The notes under the pieces were generated by a model. It made no database searches. It was not told the DNA's origin and was given only the letters and a program-made list of their open reading frames with translations. DNA of 64,000 nt from Herbaspirillum huttiense (GTDB taxonomy: Bacteria > Pseudomonadota > Gammaproteobacteria > Burkholderiales > Burkholderiaceae_D): positions 124,001 to 188,000 of the forward strand of contig NZ_CP037993.1 in the NCBI RefSeq assembly GCF_004367745.1, in the 5' to 3' direction. A program made the position numbers and the translations under genes. Of this stretch, positions 43,387-55,747 are shown one piece after another. How positions within the stretch are numbered: the first letter of the stretch is position 1; every line of letters begins with the position of its first letter.

Positions 43387-43421
43387 GCCATTTCGCCACC
43401 CGTAAACCGTGGCGAAATGGC
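43387..43421. terminator. Perfect 13-bp inverted repeat after the haem operon
   Basis: GCCATTTCGCCAC (43387-43399) and GTGGCGAAATGGC (43409-43421) with a 9-base loop, 57 bases after the HemS-like gene. The stem is very stable but lacks a T-run, so it may be a bidirectional or Rho-assisted terminator or an operator. Confidence 0.55.
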
Positions 43422-43460
43422 CATAAACCGCGTCAAATCGGCACCGGAGCCCGCTTCGGG

Positions 43461-43489
43461 TTGACCCGCTGGACATTCCGGCGTACACT
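43461..43489 (+). promoter_or_regulatory. Sigma-70 promoter of the str operon (rpsL-rpsG-fusA-tuf)
   Basis: TTGACC (43461-43466), 17-base spacer, TACACT (43484-43489). The transcript would carry a leader of about 185 bases before rpsL. The region 43330-43682 holds no gene. Confidence 0.7.
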
Positions 43490-43682
43490 CGCGAGTTCTC
43501 GAATTTAGGCTCTCCCGGGCTTATGCGTTCTTTGGTCTGAAACATCGCTTCTGCGACGCTACCCTCCCTTCCGGTCTTAAATCCGATTTGCGCATTGTCT
43601 TGCGCACAAGAGTTTCCTGTGTGGTTCCGGGCAACCGATTCCGGAACCTGTTTTCAATGTTGTACTTTGTTGGATTAAAACG

Positions 43683-44066
43683 ATGCCAACCATCAATCAA
43701 CTGATTAGCAAACCACGTGTCCGCGCGATCGTGAAGAGCAAGTCGCCGGCGCTGGAAAACAGCCCGCAAAAGCGCGGTGTCTGCACCCGCGTGTACACCA
43801 CCACCCCGAAGAAGCCGAACTCGGCGCTGCGTAAGGTGGCCAAGGTGCGTCTGACCAACGGTTTCGAAGTCATTTCGTACATCGGCGGTGAAGGCCACAA
43901 CCTGCAAGAACACAGCGTCGTGCTGATCCGCGGCGGCCGTGTGAAGGACTTGCCGGGTGTGCGTTACCACATGGTTCGCGGTGCACTGGATACCCAGGGC
44001 GTCAAGGATCGTAAGCAAGCTCGCTCGAAGTACGGTGCCAAGCGCGCCAAGGCAGCGAAGAAGTAA
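43683..44066 (+). CDS. rpsL: 30S ribosomal protein S12
   Basis: 127 residues: [60 protein letters not shown]. Lys43 and the Lys of the GGRVKDLPG loop are the streptomycin-sensitive wild-type residues. It controls decoding accuracy in the A site. First gene of the str operon after a promoter and long leader. Confidence 0.97.
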   Translation: MPTINQLISKPRVRAIVKSKSPALENSPQKRGVCTRVYTTTPKKPNSALRKVAKVRLTNGFEVISYIGGEGHNLQEHSVVLIRGGRVKDLPGVRYHMVRGALDTQGVKDRKQARSKYGAKRAKAAKK

Positions 44067-44224
44067 TAATTGGTGTTTATCATGACGCTTTCGCGCGTCG
44101 TGTGAACAGACTCAGAGTCGGTCCAGGTTGGGCCGAGTAAGTGGAAGCCATGATGGCTCTCCGCGAGTGCAGGCGAAGTTGAAGCAGGGTTCGCCCACTC
44201 AACTGAAGATTGAAAGGAATCGAA

Positions 44225-44695
44225 ATGCCACGTCGTCGTGAAGTCCCCAAGCGGGAAATTCTGCCGGATCCGAAGTTCGGCAACGTTGAAGTCGCCAAGT
44301 TTGTGAACGTGCTGATGCTGTCGGGCAAGAAGTCCGTCGCTGAAAACATCATCTACGGTGCCTTCGACTACATCCAGACCAAGTCGGGCAAGGACCCGCT
44401 GGAAGTGTTCTCTGCAGCCCTGAACAACTGCAAGCCGATGGTGGAAGTGAAGTCCCGCCGCGTCGGTGGCGCCAACTACCAGGTGCCCGTTGAAGTGCGT
44501 CCGGTGCGCCGTATGGCCCTGTCGATGCGCTGGCTGCGTGAAGCCGCCAACAAGCGCAGCGAAAAGTCGATGCCGCAGCGCCTGGGTGGTGAACTGATGG
44601 AAGCCGCCGAAGGCCGTGGTGGCGCCATGAAGCGTCGTGATGAAGTGCACCGTATGGCAGAAGCGAACAAGGCGTTCTCGCACTTCCGCTTCTAA
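44225..44695 (+). CDS. rpsG: 30S ribosomal protein S7
   Basis: 156 residues from the ATG at 44225 ([20 protein letters not shown]); AAGGA lies nine bases upstream, and the upstream ATG at 44210 lacks homology. [20 protein letters not shown] and [20 protein letters not shown] are family signatures. Primary assembly protein of the 30S head; in E. coli it represses the str operon in the rpsL-rpsG gap, which here is 158 bases long. Confidence 0.97.
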   Translation: MPRRREVPKREILPDPKFGNVEVAKFVNVLMLSGKKSVAENIIYGAFDYIQTKSGKDPLEVFSAALNNCKPMVEVKSRRVGGANYQVPVEVRPVRRMALSMRWLREAANKRSEKSMPQRLGGELMEAAEGRGGAMKRRDEVHRMAEANKAFSHFRF

Positions 44696-44821
44696 TCAAG
44701 ACTGGGCCGGGACGTACCCTATCCGGGTGTTTCCAGGCCTGCATCTAAATTGGTTCGAGCCGAGCGTTTATTTGAAAAAAATGACGCTCGGTTTCGTGCA
44801 TTAAAGACTTAGGAATAAATC

Positions 44822-46927
<2,106 letters not shown>

Positions 46928-46968
46928 GTTGCAGGAATGGCGATCTCTTCCGAGTGGAGGGGATCGCT

Positions 46969-46984
46969 GGCTGGATCACCAGCC
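46969..46984 (+). promoter_or_regulatory. Hairpin between fusA and the second tuf
   Basis: GGCTGG-ATCA-CCAGCC, preceded by a GCGATC/GATCGC pairing (46940-46967). No T-run follows. It may attenuate or stabilise the fusA-tuf message; the sequence differs from the leader of the first tuf copy. Confidence 0.5.
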
Positions 46985-47036
46985 TTACATTGAATATTGA
47001 ACATCGAACATATCGTTCTTTTGAAGGAAATTTAAA

Positions 47037-48227
47037 ATGGCAAAAGGCAAGTTTGAACGGACCAAGCCGCACGTGAACGTCGGCACCATCGGTCACGTTG
47101 ACCACGGCAAGACCACCCTGACCGCTGCAATCGCAACCGTTCTGTCGAAGAAGTTCGGCGGCGAAGCGAAGGCCTACGACCAGATCGACGCAGCGCCTGA
47201 AGAAAAGGCACGCGGCATCACCATCAACACCGCGCACGTCGAATACGAAACCGCAAACCGCCACTACGCGCACGTTGACTGCCCAGGCCACGCCGACTAT
47301 GTGAAGAACATGATCACCGGCGCAGCCCAGATGGACGGCGCGATCCTGGTGTGCTCGGCCGCTGACGGCCCGATGCCCCAGACCCGCGAACACATCCTGC
47401 TGTCGCGTCAGGTTGGCGTTCCTTACATCATCGTCTTCCTGAACAAGGCTGACATGGTGGACGACGCTGAACTGCTGGAACTGGTGGAAATGGAAGTCCG
47501 CGAACTGCTGTCGAAGTACGAGTTCCCTGGCGACGACCTGCCCATCGTGAAGGGTTCGGCCAAGCTGGCGCTGGAAGGCGACACTGGTCCCCTGGGCGAA
47601 CAAGCGATCATGGCCCTGGCTGAAGCCCTGGACACCTACATCCCGACCCCGGAACGTGCCGTTGACGGTACCTTCCTGATGCCGGTGGAAGACGTGTTCT
47701 CGATCTCCGGCCGTGGCACCGTGGTGACCGGTCGCGTTGAGCGCGGCATCATCAAGGTCGGCGAAGAAATCGAAATCGTCGGTATCGCTGACACCCAGAA
47801 GACCACCTGCACCGGCGTGGAAATGTTCCGCAAGCTGCTGGACCAGGGTCAAGCTGGCGACAACGTCGGCGTGCTGCTGCGCGGCACCAAGCGTGAAGAC
47901 GTGCAGCGTGGCCAGGTTCTGGCCAAGCCGGGTTCGATCAAGCCGCACAAGCACTTCACCGGCGAGATCTATGTTCTGTCGAAGGATGAAGGCGGCCGTC
48001 ACACCCCGTTCTTCAACAACTACCGTCCGCAGTTCTACTTCCGTACCACCGACGTGACCGGTGCGATCGAACTGCCGAAGGACAAGGAAATGGTCATGCC
48101 GGGCGACAACGTGTCGATCACCGTGCAACTGATCAACCCGATCGCCATGGAAGAAGGTCTGCGCTTCGCTATCCGTGAAGGCGGCCGTACCGTCGGCGCC
48201 GGCGTGGTTGCCAAGATCTTCGACTAA
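47037..48227 (+). CDS. tufB: Elongation factor Tu, second copy
   Basis: 396 residues, identical in protein sequence to the copy at 25616. Third-base differences are visible at seven places (for example GAG/GAA in VEME and CAA/CAG in LDQG). AAGGAA precedes the ATG. Here tuf is last in the str operon and is driven differently from the tRNA-linked copy, so cells can adjust EF-Tu from two promoters. The A/B lettering follows position only. Confidence 0.97.
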   Translation: MAKGKFERTKPHVNVGTIGHVDHGKTTLTAAIATVLSKKFGGEAKAYDQIDAAPEEKARGITINTAHVEYETANRHYAHVDCPGHADYVKNMITGAAQMDGAILVCSAADGPMPQTREHILLSRQVGVPYIIVFLNKADMVDDAELLELVEMEVRELLSKYEFPGDDLPIVKGSAKLALEGDTGPLGEQAIMALAEALDTYIPTPERAVDGTFLMPVEDVFSISGRGTVVTGRVERGIIKVGEEIEIVGIADTQKTTCTGVEMFRKLLDQGQAGDNVGVLLRGTKREDVQRGQVLAKPGSIKPHKHFTGEIYVLSKDEGGRHTPFFNNYRPQFYFRTTDVTGAIELPKDKEMVMPGDNVSITVQLINPIAMEEGLRFAIREGGRTVGAGVVAKIFD

Positions 48228-48282
48228 TCGTCAGATCAGCAGTAGCAGTACCCCAGTAACACTAGTCGCATTTTTAACATCG

Positions 48283-48305
48283 CCGGGGATGATCCCCATC
48301 CCCGG
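48283..48305 (+). promoter_or_regulatory. Hairpin between tuf and rpsJ
   Basis: CCGGGG (48283-48288) pairs with CCCCGG (48300-48305), followed by TTCGTTCTTT. It lies 21 bases before rpsJ and could reduce read-through from the str operon into rpsJ. Confidence 0.5.
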
Positions 48306-48326
48306 TTCGTTCTTTAAAGGAAAATC

Positions 48327-48644
48327 ATGTCGGTTCCTAGCCAAAAAATCCGTATCCGTCTGAAAGCTTTCGACTATCGTCTGATCGACCAGTCCGCACT
48401 GGAAATCGTTGACACCGCCAAGCGTACCGGCGCTGTCGTCAAGGGCCCGGTTCCCCTGCCGACCCGCATCCAGCGCTTCGACGTCCTGCGTTCGCCGCAC
48501 GTCAACAAGACCTCCCGCGATCAGTTCGAAATCCGTACCCATCAGCGCCTGATGGATATCGTCGATCCGACCGACAAGACGGTTGACGCATTGATGAAGC
48601 TGGACCTGCCCGCTGGCGTTGATGTTGAAATCAAGCTGCAGTAA
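48327..48644 (+). CDS. rpsJ: 30S ribosomal protein S10 (NusE)
   Basis: 105 residues: [60 protein letters not shown]. It is in the 30S head and also binds NusB and NusG in antitermination. AAAGGAAAATC precedes the ATG. Unusually, it is followed by a strong terminator rather than running straight into rplC. Confidence 0.97.
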   Translation: MSVPSQKIRIRLKAFDYRLIDQSALEIVDTAKRTGAVVKGPVPLPTRIQRFDVLRSPHVNKTSRDQFEIRTHQRLMDIVDPTDKTVDALMKLDLPAGVDVEIKLQ

Positions 48645-48663
48645 TCAGCTGGCATAGTGTTGG

Positions 48664-48698
48664 AAAAGCGCACAACCTCGGTTGTGCGCTTTTGTTTT
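48664..48698 (+). terminator. Terminator between rpsJ and rplC
   Basis: AAAAGCGCACAACC (48664-48677) pairs perfectly with GGTTGTGCGCTTTT (48680-48693), followed by GTTTT: a long stem with T-run on one side and A-run on the other, so it can end transcription in both directions. Located 20 bases after the rpsJ stop. Confidence 0.85.
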
Positions 48699-48710
48699 AC
48701 GGGCTATAAT
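48683..48710 (+). promoter_or_regulatory. Candidate sigma-70 promoter for rplC and the following genes
   Basis: TTGTGC (48683-48688), 16-base spacer, TATAAT (48705-48710), overlapping the 3' half of the terminator. Transcription would start near 48717, giving a leader of about 90 bases that includes a CCATAA-T-TTATGG palindrome before rplC. Confidence 0.65.
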
Positions 48711-48807
48711 GCTCGGCTTCGATGTGGGTTTTGCGTTTGCAAAGCCCATAATTTATGGTAGTACGAACATCAGCCCCGCCCAATCGCAGGCGGGAATGGA
48801 GAAAACA

Positions 48808-49464
48808 ATGAGCCTGGGCCTTGTTGGTCGCAAGGTTGGTATGATGCGCATCTTCACGGAAGATGGGGATTCGATCCCTGTGACCGTGCTGGACGTGTCC
48901 AACAACCGCGTGACTCAAATCAAAACGCCTGAAGTGGATGGTTATTCCGCTGTTCAGGTGACCTTCGGTCAACGCCGCGCTTCGCGCGTGGTGAAAGCCG
49001 CCGCCGGCCACTTCGCCAAAGCTGGCGTAGAGGCAGGTACTGTCCTCAAAGAATTCCGTGTTGACGCTTCCAAGGCTGCCGAACTGAAGGCTGGCGACGT
49101 CGTTGGCATCGGCATGTTTGAAGCTGGCCAGAAAGTCGACGTGCAAGGCGTGTCGATCGGTAAGGGCTACGCCGGTACCATCAAGCGTTACAACTTCTCG
49201 TCGGGTCGCGCGACCCACGGTAACTCCCGCTCGCACAACGTTCCTGGCTCCATCGGTATGGCGCAGGATCCGGGCCGCGTGTTCCCCGGCAAGCGCATGA
49301 CCGGTCATCTGGGTGATGTCAAGACCACCGTCCAGAACCTGGAAATCGCCCGTGTGGACGCAGAGCGTCAGTTGCTGCTGGTGAAGGGTGCCGTTCCTGG
49401 CGCCAAGAACGGTCAAGTGATCGTTTCGCCGGCAGTCAAAGTCAAAGCGAAGAAGGGGGCTTAA
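48808..49464 (+). CDS. rplC: 50S ribosomal protein L3
   Basis: 218 residues from the ATG at 48808, preceded by GGAG at eight bases; the frame is open 42 codons upstream across the promoter region. [20 protein letters not shown] and [20 protein letters not shown] with [18 protein letters not shown] are the L3 signatures. Early assembly protein near the peptidyl-transferase centre. rplD follows two bases after its stop. Confidence 0.97.
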   Translation: MSLGLVGRKVGMMRIFTEDGDSIPVTVLDVSNNRVTQIKTPEVDGYSAVQVTFGQRRASRVVKAAAGHFAKAGVEAGTVLKEFRVDASKAAELKAGDVVGIGMFEAGQKVDVQGVSIGKGYAGTIKRYNFSSGRATHGNSRSHNVPGSIGMAQDPGRVFPGKRMTGHLGDVKTTVQNLEIARVDAERQLLLVKGAVPGAKNGQVIVSPAVKVKAKKGA

Positions 49465-49466
49465 TA

Positions 49467-50087
49467 ATGGAACTGAAGCTCCTGAATGACCAAGGTCAAG
49501 CTGCTTCGAACGTCGCCGCACCGGATACCATTTTCGGTCGTGACTACAACGAAGCCCTGATCCACCAGGTCGTGGTTGCCTACCAAGCCAACGCTCGTAG
49601 CGGCAACCGCAAGCAAAAGGATCGTGAAGAAGTCAGCCACACCACCAAGAAGCCTTGGCGTCAAAAGGGTACTGGCCGTGCACGTGCCGGTATGTCCTCT
49701 TCGCCTCTGTGGCGCGGTGGTGGCCGTATCTTCCCGAACTCGCCTGACGAAAACTTCACCCACAAGGTCAACAAGAAGATGTATCGCGCAGGTGTCTGCT
49801 CGATCCTGTCCCAGTTGGCTCGTGAAGGCCGCCTGTCGGTCGTCGAAGAGTTCGCCGTCGAAGCCCCGAAGACCAAGCTGCTGGCCCAGAAGTTGAAGGG
49901 CATGGGCATGGAATCGGTGCTGGTTATTACCGACAGCCTGGACGAAAAGCTGCTGCTGGCCTCGCGCAACCTGCCGGGCGTGCTGGTGGTCGAGCCGCGT
50001 CAAGCTGATCCCGTGTCGCTGGTGTACTTCAAGAATGTCTTGATCACCAAGCCGGCTCTGGCAAAGATTGAGGAGTTGCTGGCATGA
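49467..50087 (+). CDS. rplD: 50S ribosomal protein L4
   Basis: 206 residues; the exit-tunnel loop is intact with [35 protein letters not shown]. It binds 23S rRNA, and in E. coli L4 represses the S10 operon. Its 3' end overlaps rplW by four bases (ATGA). Confidence 0.97.
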   Translation: MELKLLNDQGQAASNVAAPDTIFGRDYNEALIHQVVVAYQANARSGNRKQKDREEVSHTTKKPWRQKGTGRARAGMSSSPLWRGGGRIFPNSPDENFTHKVNKKMYRAGVCSILSQLAREGRLSVVEEFAVEAPKTKLLAQKLKGMGMESVLVITDSLDEKLLLASRNLPGVLVVEPRQADPVSLVYFKNVLITKPALAKIEELLA

Positions 50088-50401
50088 ACGCAATCGTGAA
50101 ACATAGCGAAGAGCGCCTGATGAAGGTGCTGCTGGCACCGGTGATCTCCGAAAAGGCAACCTTTGTCGCCGAGAAGAACGAGCAAGTCGTCTTCCTGGTC
50201 GCCAAGGATGCTACCAAGCTGGAAGTCAAGGCCGCCGTCGAACTGCTGTTCAAGGTGGAAGTGGAGTCGGTGCAAGTCGCCAACCGTCAGGGCAAGCAGA
50301 AGCGCTCGCGCAACGGTATGGGCCGCCGCAACCACACCCGCCGTGCTTTCGTCAGCCTGAAGCCGGGTCAAGAAATCAACTTCACCGAGGAGGCTAAATA
50401 A
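50084..50401 (+). CDS. rplW: 50S ribosomal protein L23
   Basis: 105 residues: [40 protein letters not shown]. Docking site for trigger factor and SRP at the tunnel exit. Coupled to rplD on the left (4-base overlap) and to rplB on the right (1-base overlap, TAATG). Confidence 0.97.
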   Translation: MNAIVKHSEERLMKVLLAPVISEKATFVAEKNEQVVFLVAKDATKLEVKAAVELLFKVEVESVQVANRQGKQKRSRNGMGRRNHTRRAFVSLKPGQEINFTEEAK

Positions 50402-51228
50402 TGGCACTCGTAAAAGTGAAGCCGACCTCGCCCGGTCGGCGCGGCATGGTCAAGGTCGTCAATCCCGACCTGTACAAGGGCCGTCCGCTGGCATCGCTGG
50501 TCGAAAAGAAGTCCAAGACCGCCGGCCGTAACAACAATGGCCACATCACCACCCGCCACATCGGCGGTGGTCACAAGCAGCACTACCGTGTTGTCGACTT
50601 CCGTCGCAACAAGGATGGTATTCCTGCCAAGGTTGAGCGTATTGAATACGACCCGAACCGTACCGCGCACATCGCACTGCTGTGCTACGCGGACGGCGAG
50701 CGCAAGTACATCATCGCTCCCAAGGGCGTGTCGGTTGGCGATCAGCTGATCAGCGGTTCTGAAGCTCCGATCAAGTCGGGCAACACTCTGCCGATCCGCA
50801 ACATCCCCGTCGGTACCACCATCCACTGCGTGGAAATGCTGCCGGGCAAGGGTGCGCAAATCGCCCGTACCGCTGGTGCTGCTGTCGTGCTGATGGCACG
50901 CGAAGGCACCTACGCTCAGGTTCGTCTGCGTTCCGGTGAAGTGCGTCGTGTTCACATCGAATGCCGCGCCACCATCGGTGAAGTCGGTAACGGCGAGCAC
51001 AACCTGCGCAAGATCGGTAAGGCCGGTGCAACCCGTTGGCGCGGTGTGCGTCCGACCGTTCGTGGCGTTGTCATGAACCCGGTGGATCACCCGCACGGTG
51101 GTGGTGAAGGCAAGACCGCCGCTGGCCGTCACCCGGTTTCCCCGTGGGGCCAGCAGACCAAGGGCAAGAAGACTCGTAGCAACAAGCGTACGACTTCGAT
51201 GATTGTCTCGCGTCGCGGCAAGAAATAA
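50401..51228 (+). CDS. rplB: 50S ribosomal protein L2
   Basis: 275 residues: [40 protein letters not shown] and the C-terminal [20 protein letters not shown] with the conserved His near the peptidyl-transferase centre. Needed for subunit joining. Confidence 0.98.
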   Translation: MALVKVKPTSPGRRGMVKVVNPDLYKGRPLASLVEKKSKTAGRNNNGHITTRHIGGGHKQHYRVVDFRRNKDGIPAKVERIEYDPNRTAHIALLCYADGERKYIIAPKGVSVGDQLISGSEAPIKSGNTLPIRNIPVGTTIHCVEMLPGKGAQIARTAGAAVVLMAREGTYAQVRLRSGEVRRVHIECRATIGEVGNGEHNLRKIGKAGATRWRGVRPTVRGVVMNPVDHPHGGGEGKTAAGRHPVSPWGQQTKGKKTRSNKRTTSMIVSRRGKK

Positions 51229-51238
51229 AGGATAAAAC

Positions 51239-51514
51239 ATGACACGTTCATTGAAAAAAGGTCCTTTCTGCGACGCCCACCTGGTGAAAAAGGTTGAGGC
51301 TGCCCAGGCTACCAAGGACAAGAAGCCGATCAAGACCTGGTCGCGTCGTTCGACCATCATGCCGGACTTCATCGGCCTGACGATTGCCGTGCACAATGGC
51401 AAGGCACACGTGCCGGTCTATGTGTCGGAAAACATGGTTGGTCACAAGCTCGGCGAATTCGCGCTGACCCGTACTTTCAAGGGTCACGCTGCCGATAAGA
51501 AGGCTAAGAAATAA
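51239..51514 (+). CDS. rpsS: 30S ribosomal protein S19
   Basis: 91 residues: [60 protein letters not shown]. It pairs with S13 in the 30S head. Ten bases after rplB, with AAAGG ahead of the ATG. Confidence 0.97.
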   Translation: MTRSLKKGPFCDAHLVKKVEAAQATKDKKPIKTWSRRSTIMPDFIGLTIAVHNGKAHVPVYVSENMVGHKLGEFALTRTFKGHAADKKAKK

Positions 51515-51520
51515 GGTCCT

Positions 51521-51853
51521 ATGATGGAAACTAAAGCTACTCTGCGCGGTGTGCACCTGTCGGCCCAGAAAGGCCGCCTGGTTGCAGACCTGATCCGCGG
51601 TAAAAAAGTTGATCAGGCACTGAATATCTTGGCCTTCAGCCCCAAGAAGGGCGCGGTCATCATCAAGAAGGTTCTGGAGTCCGCTATCGCGAACGCCGAA
51701 CACAACGATGGTGCCGACATTGACGAGCTGAAAGTCAAGACCATTTATGTGGAAAAGGGTGCGGTCCTCAAGCGCTTCACGGCGCGTGCTAAGGGCCGTG
51801 GTGATCGTATTTCCAAGCAGTCGTGTCACATTTACGTGACCGTCGGAAACTAA
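51521..51853 (+). CDS. rplV: 50S ribosomal protein L22
   Basis: 110 residues (or 109 if the second of two adjacent ATGs is used). [58 protein letters not shown]: the conserved tunnel-lining beta-hairpin region is present. Six bases after rpsS. Confidence 0.97.
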   Translation: MMETKATLRGVHLSAQKGRLVADLIRGKKVDQALNILAFSPKKGAVIIKKVLESAIANAEHNDGADIDELKVKTIYVEKGAVLKRFTARAKGRGDRISKQSCHIYVTVGN

Positions 51854-51862
51854 GGAGTCACG

Positions 51863-52681
51863 ATGGGACAGAAGATTCATCCAACCGGTTTCCGTCTGGC
51901 GGTTACGCGTAACTGGGGCTCGCGTTGGTATGCAGGCAACAACAACTTTGCCGACATGCTCAACGAGGACCTGAAGGTCCGCGCTTACCTGAAGAAGAAG
52001 CTGAAGAACGCCTCGGTTGGCCGCGTGGTCATCGAGCGTCCGGCCAAGAACGCCCGCATCACCATTTACAGCTCCCGTCCGGGCGTTGTGATCGGCAAGA
52101 AGGGCGAAGACATCGAAGTGCTGAAGTCGGCACTGGCCAAGCTGATGGGCGTGCCCGTGCACGTCAACATCGAAGAAATCCGCAAGCCGGAAGCCGATGC
52201 TCAGCTGATCGCTGACTCGATCTGCCAGCAGCTGGAAAAGCGCATCATGTTCCGTCGCGCCATGAAGCGTGCGATGCAGAACGCAATGCGTCTGGGCGCT
52301 CAAGGCATCAAGATCATGTCGTCGGGTCGTCTGAACGGCATCGAAATCGCACGTACCGAATGGTACCGCGAAGGCCGTGTGCCTCTGCACACCCTGCGCG
52401 CCGATATCGACTATGGCTTCGGCGAAGCTGAAACCACCTACGGCATCATCGGTGTGAAGGTGTGGGTCTACAAGGGCGATCGCCTGGCAAACGGCGAATC
52501 GCCGGTGCTGGTCGGCGAACTGGAAGACGACAAGAAGCGTCGTGGTCCCCGTCGTGACGACGGCAAGCCGGGTGCACGTCCCCGCTCCAAGACTGGTGCT
52601 CCTGGCGCCGGTGCAAAGCGTGGCGGTGGTCGTCCTCAAGCTGCCGATGCCGGTGTATCGGCTGAGAAAGCAGGAGAATAA
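51863..52681 (+). CDS. rpsC: 30S ribosomal protein S3
   Basis: 272 residues. KH domain with [20 protein letters not shown] and C-domain [19 protein letters not shown]-type stretch. The C-terminal about 50 residues ([20 protein letters not shown] onward) are a basic Gly/Pro/Arg-rich tail found in betaproteobacteria and missing from the 233-residue E. coli protein. mRNA entry-site protein. Confidence 0.97.
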   Translation: MGQKIHPTGFRLAVTRNWGSRWYAGNNNFADMLNEDLKVRAYLKKKLKNASVGRVVIERPAKNARITIYSSRPGVVIGKKGEDIEVLKSALAKLMGVPVHVNIEEIRKPEADAQLIADSICQQLEKRIMFRRAMKRAMQNAMRLGAQGIKIMSSGRLNGIEIARTEWYREGRVPLHTLRADIDYGFGEAETTYGIIGVKVWVYKGDRLANGESPVLVGELEDDKKRRGPRRDDGKPGARPRSKTGAPGAGAKRGGGRPQAADAGVSAEKAGE

Positions 52682-52683
52682 TC

Positions 52684-53103
52684 ATGCTGCAACCAGCACG
52701 TAGAAAATATCGTAAAGAACAAAAAGGTCGTAACACCGGCATTTCGCACACCCGCGGAACCGCCGTCTCGTTCGGCGATTTTGGTCTGAAGGCAACCGGC
52801 CGCGGCCGTATCACTGCCCGTCAGATCGAAGCTGCTCGTCGTGCGATGACCCGTCACATCAAGCGCGGTGGTCGTATCTGGATCCGCGTTTTCCCGGACA
52901 AGCCAATTTCCCAGAAGCCCGCAGAAGTGCGTATGGGTAACGGCAAGGGTAATCCGGAGTACTACGTGGCTGAAATCCAGCCGGGTAAGGTACTGTACGA
53001 GATGGACGGTGTGGACGAAGCCCTGGCGCGCGAGGCGTTCCGTTTGGCTGCTGCCAAATTGCCGCTGTCGACGACTTTCGTTGTTCGCCAAGTCGGTCAA
53101 TAA
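52684..53103 (+). CDS. rplP: 50S ribosomal protein L16
   Basis: 139 residues: [60 protein letters not shown]. It is near the A-site tRNA; its conserved Arg in the central loop is hydroxylated in some bacteria. Two bases after rpsC, with AGGAG upstream. Confidence 0.97.
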   Translation: MLQPARRKYRKEQKGRNTGISHTRGTAVSFGDFGLKATGRGRITARQIEAARRAMTRHIKRGGRIWIRVFPDKPISQKPAEVRMGNGKGNPEYYVAEIQPGKVLYEMDGVDEALAREAFRLAAAKLPLSTTFVVRQVGQ

Positions 53104-53116
53104 TTAGGAGCGGAAC

Positions 53117-53311
53117 ATGAAAGCATCTGAACTCCGCGGTAAGGACAAGGCAGGACTGGAAAAGGAACTGGGCGAGCTGTTGAAAGCTCAGTTCAGCCTG
53201 CGCATGCAAATTGCGACCCAGCAACTGAACAATACCGCACAGCTGAAGAAGGTACGTCGCGACATCGCACGTGTGAAAACTGTGATCAACTCGAAGGATG
53301 GCCAACAATGA
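53117..53311 (+). CDS. rpmC: 50S ribosomal protein L29
   Basis: 64 residues: [58 protein letters not shown]. Two-helix protein at the tunnel exit. It overlaps rpsQ by four bases. Confidence 0.96.
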   Translation: MKASELRGKDKAGLEKELGELLKAQFSLRMQIATQQLNNTAQLKKVRRDIARVKTVINSKDGQQ

Positions 53312-53580
53312 ACGATCAAGTGAAACAAGCGCTCAAGCGCACGCTGATTGGCAAAGTTGTGTCGGACAAGATGGATAAGACCGTCACTGTCGAAATCGAG
53401 CGTCAAATGAAGCACCCGCTGTACGGCAAGATCATCAAGCGCACCAAGAAGTACCACGCGCATGATGAGCAAAACACGGCGAAGGCCGGCGATGTGGTGG
53501 AAATCACCGAAAGCCGTCCGATCTCCAAGACGAAGGCGTGGACTGTGACCCGTGTGGTACAGGAAGCACAAATCGTTTAA
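53308..53580 (+). CDS. rpsQ: 30S ribosomal protein S17
   Basis: 90 residues: [59 protein letters not shown]. Binds 16S rRNA helix 11. Last gene of the S10 cluster; a long perfect inverted repeat follows before rplN. Confidence 0.97.
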   Translation: MNDQVKQALKRTLIGKVVSDKMDKTVTVEIERQMKHPLYGKIIKRTKKYHAHDEQNTAKAGDVVEITESRPISKTKAWTVTRVVQEAQIV

Positions 53581-53602
53581 GCAGTAAAGGTAGTACTTGC
53601 GT

Positions 53603-53632
53603 GCTCGATATTATGGTGCCATAATATCGAGC
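53603..53632. terminator. Perfect 14-bp inverted repeat between rpsQ and rplN
   Basis: GCTCGATATTATGG (53603-53616) and CCATAATATCGAGC (53619-53632) around TG, followed by TCTTTCTTT. It lies 22 bases after rpsQ, at the boundary between the S10 and spc operons of E. coli, and probably ends or attenuates the S10 transcript. The T-run is imperfect, so a DNA-operator role is possible. Confidence 0.65.
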
Positions 53633-53776
53633 TCTTTCTTTGCAAAATAAAGTTTGCAGAGGAAGGCTCAAGAGTAGCTCTATTCGTCCCCTAACTAGCG
53701 AGTTCGCTTGCTAACAGGACCAAGACTGACCGCCAGCGCATCCTGCGAAGCGGATTAAGTTGGGAAAGAAAATATC

Positions 53777-54145
53777 ATGATTCAAACTGAAAGCCGGCTC
53801 GAAGTGGCCGACAACACTGGTGCGCGCGAAGTTCTGTGCATCAAGGTCTTGGGTGGTTCCAAGCGCCGCTATGCGGGCATTGGCGATGTGATCAAGGTTA
53901 CTGTCAAGAGCGCAGCACCGCGTGGTCGCGTCAAGAAGGGTGAAATTTATAACGCTGTCGTCGTTCGTACCGCCAAGGGCGTGCGTCGTCAGGATGGTTC
54001 GCTGGTCAAGTTCGATGGTAATGCTGCCGTCCTGCTGAACGCCAAGCTGGAGCCCATCGGCACCCGTATCTTTGGGCCGGTGACTCGTGAGCTGCGTACA
54101 GAGCGCTTCATGAAGATCGTCTCCCTGGCGCCTGAAGTTCTGTAA
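53777..54145 (+). CDS. rplN: 50S ribosomal protein L14
   Basis: 122 residues: [40 protein letters not shown] and the end [20 protein letters not shown]. Interface protein contacting 16S rRNA and the RsfS silencing factor. First gene of the spc cluster, 196 bases after rpsQ; the gap must contain its promoter, though I cannot fix the -35/-10. Confidence 0.97.
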   Translation: MIQTESRLEVADNTGAREVLCIKVLGGSKRRYAGIGDVIKVTVKSAAPRGRVKKGEIYNAVVVRTAKGVRRQDGSLVKFDGNAAVLLNAKLEPIGTRIFGPVTRELRTERFMKIVSLAPEVL

Positions 54146-54154
54146 GGAGTAGTC

Positions 54155-54469
54155 ATGGCAAAGATTCGTAAAAACGATGAAGTCATCGTGTTGACCGGCA
54201 AAGACAAGGGCAAGCGCGGTGTCGTGACTGCTCGTGTGGACGCCGATTATGTCATCGTGGAAGGCGTGAACGTCGCAAAGAAGGCGACCCGTCCGAACCC
54301 GATGACGGGTGCAACTGGCGGCATCGTCGATAAGCTGATGCCAATTCATGTGTCGAACGTCGCGTTGTTCAACGCTGCGACCGGCAAGGCAGATCGTGTG
54401 GCTTACAAGGAAGTGGACGGCAAGAAGGTCCGCGCTTACAAGTCCAACGGCGAAGTCGTTAAGGTTTAA
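54155..54469 (+). CDS. rplX: 50S ribosomal protein L24
   Basis: 104 residues with the KOW start [28 protein letters not shown] and [20 protein letters not shown]. Assembly initiator near the tunnel exit. Nine bases after rplN, with AAGGAG before the ATG. Confidence 0.97.
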   Translation: MAKIRKNDEVIVLTGKDKGKRGVVTARVDADYVIVEGVNVAKKATRPNPMTGATGGIVDKLMPIHVSNVALFNAATGKADRVAYKEVDGKKVRAYKSNGEVVKV

Positions 54470-54474
54470 ACATC

Positions 54475-55014
54475 ATGGCACGTCTTCAACAGTTTTATAA
54501 AGATAAGGTCGTCGCCGATCTGACTACGAAGTATTCGTACAAGTCGGTGATGGAAGTTCCGCGCATCCTGAAGATCACCCTGAACATGGGTCTGTCCGAA
54601 GCAGTTGCGGACAAGAAGATCATCGAGCACGCCGTTGGCGATCTGACCAAGATCGCTGGCCAGAAGCCGGTGGTGACCAAGGCTCGCAAGGCTATCGCAG
54701 GTTTCAAGATCCGCGAAGGCTACCCGATCGGTTGCATGGTGACCCTGCGTGGCGCCCGCATGTACGAATTCCTGGATCGTCTGATCACCGTGGCCCTGCC
54801 GCGCGTGCGTGACTTCCGTGGCGTGTCCGGTCGTGCGTTCGATGGTCGTGGCAACTACAACATCGGTGTGAAAGAGCAGATCATCTTCCCCGAAATTGAG
54901 TACGACAAGATCGATGCACTGCGTGGCATGAACATCAGCATCACCACGACTGCAAAGACCGACGACGAAGCGAAGGCGCTTCTCGCCGCATTTAAATTCC
55001 CGTTCAGAAACTGA
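54475..55014 (+). CDS. rplE: 50S ribosomal protein L5
   Basis: 179 residues: [59 protein letters not shown]. Binds 5S rRNA in the central protuberance. Five bases after rplX. Confidence 0.97.
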   Translation: MARLQQFYKDKVVADLTTKYSYKSVMEVPRILKITLNMGLSEAVADKKIIEHAVGDLTKIAGQKPVVTKARKAIAGFKIREGYPIGCMVTLRGARMYEFLDRLITVALPRVRDFRGVSGRAFDGRGNYNIGVKEQIIFPEIEYDKIDALRGMNISITTTAKTDDEAKALLAAFKFPFRN

Positions 55015-55021
55015 GGATGCC

Positions 55022-55327
55022 ATGGCAAAACTGGCACTGATTAACCGTGAACAGAAGCGCGCAGAAATGGTGAAGAAGTATGCTGCCAAGCGCGCCGAGT
55101 TGAAGGCTATTATCGACGACCAATCGAAGTCGGAAGAAGAGCGTTACGAAGCCCGCCTGAAGCTGCAGGCTCTGCCGCGTAACTCCGCTCCGACCCGCCA
55201 GCGCAACCGTTGCGCGCTGACTGGCCGTCCCCGTGGTACTTTCCGCAAGTTCGGATTGGGCCGTATCAAGGTCCGTGAAATCGCCATGCGCGGCGAAATC
55301 CCGGGTTTGACCAAAGCTAGCTGGTAA
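55022..55327 (+). CDS. rpsN: 30S ribosomal protein S14
   Basis: 101 residues, the zinc-free long form: [60 protein letters not shown]. It has only one Cys in the central region, so it lacks the CxxC pairs of the short type. Next to rplE. Confidence 0.97.
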   Translation: MAKLALINREQKRAEMVKKYAAKRAELKAIIDDQSKSEEERYEARLKLQALPRNSAPTRQRNRCALTGRPRGTFRKFGLGRIKVREIAMRGEIPGLTKASW

Positions 55328-55341
55328 TAGGAGAAGAAGCA

Positions 55342-55737
55342 ATGAGTATGAGCGATCCTATCGCCGATATGCTGACCCGTATCCGCAATGCGCAAGGCGT
55401 GAACAAGACTACCGTCGTCATGCCGTCTTCCAAAGTGAAGGTCGCCATTGCCAACGTCCTCAAGGACGAGGGCTATATCGAAGATTTCGCCGTAGTTGCC
55501 GCTGATGGCAAGGCTGAATTGAAAATCGGTTTGAAGTATTACGCTGGCCGTCCGGTCATCGAGCGCCTGGAGCGCGTGTCCCGTCCGGGTCTGCGCATCT
55601 ACAAGGGCAAGGACGATATCCCCAACGTCATGAATGGCCTGGGTGTGGCAATCGTGTCCACGCCGCGCGGCGTGATGACTGATCGCAAAGCACGCGCAAC
55701 CGGTGTCGGTGGCGAAGTGATTTGCTACGTGGCCTAA
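55342..55737 (+). CDS. rpsH: 30S ribosomal protein S8
   Basis: 131 residues: [40 protein letters not shown] and the signature [20 protein letters not shown]. The ATG two codons inside could also be the start. In E. coli S8 represses the spc operon at rplE; no matching S8 site was checked here. Confidence 0.97.
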   Translation: MSMSDPIADMLTRIRNAQGVNKTTVVMPSSKVKVAIANVLKDEGYIEDFAVVAADGKAELKIGLKYYAGRPVIERLERVSRPGLRIYKGKDDIPNVMNGLGVAIVSTPRGVMTDRKARATGVGGEVICYVA

Positions 55738-55747
55738 GGAGTGCAAG

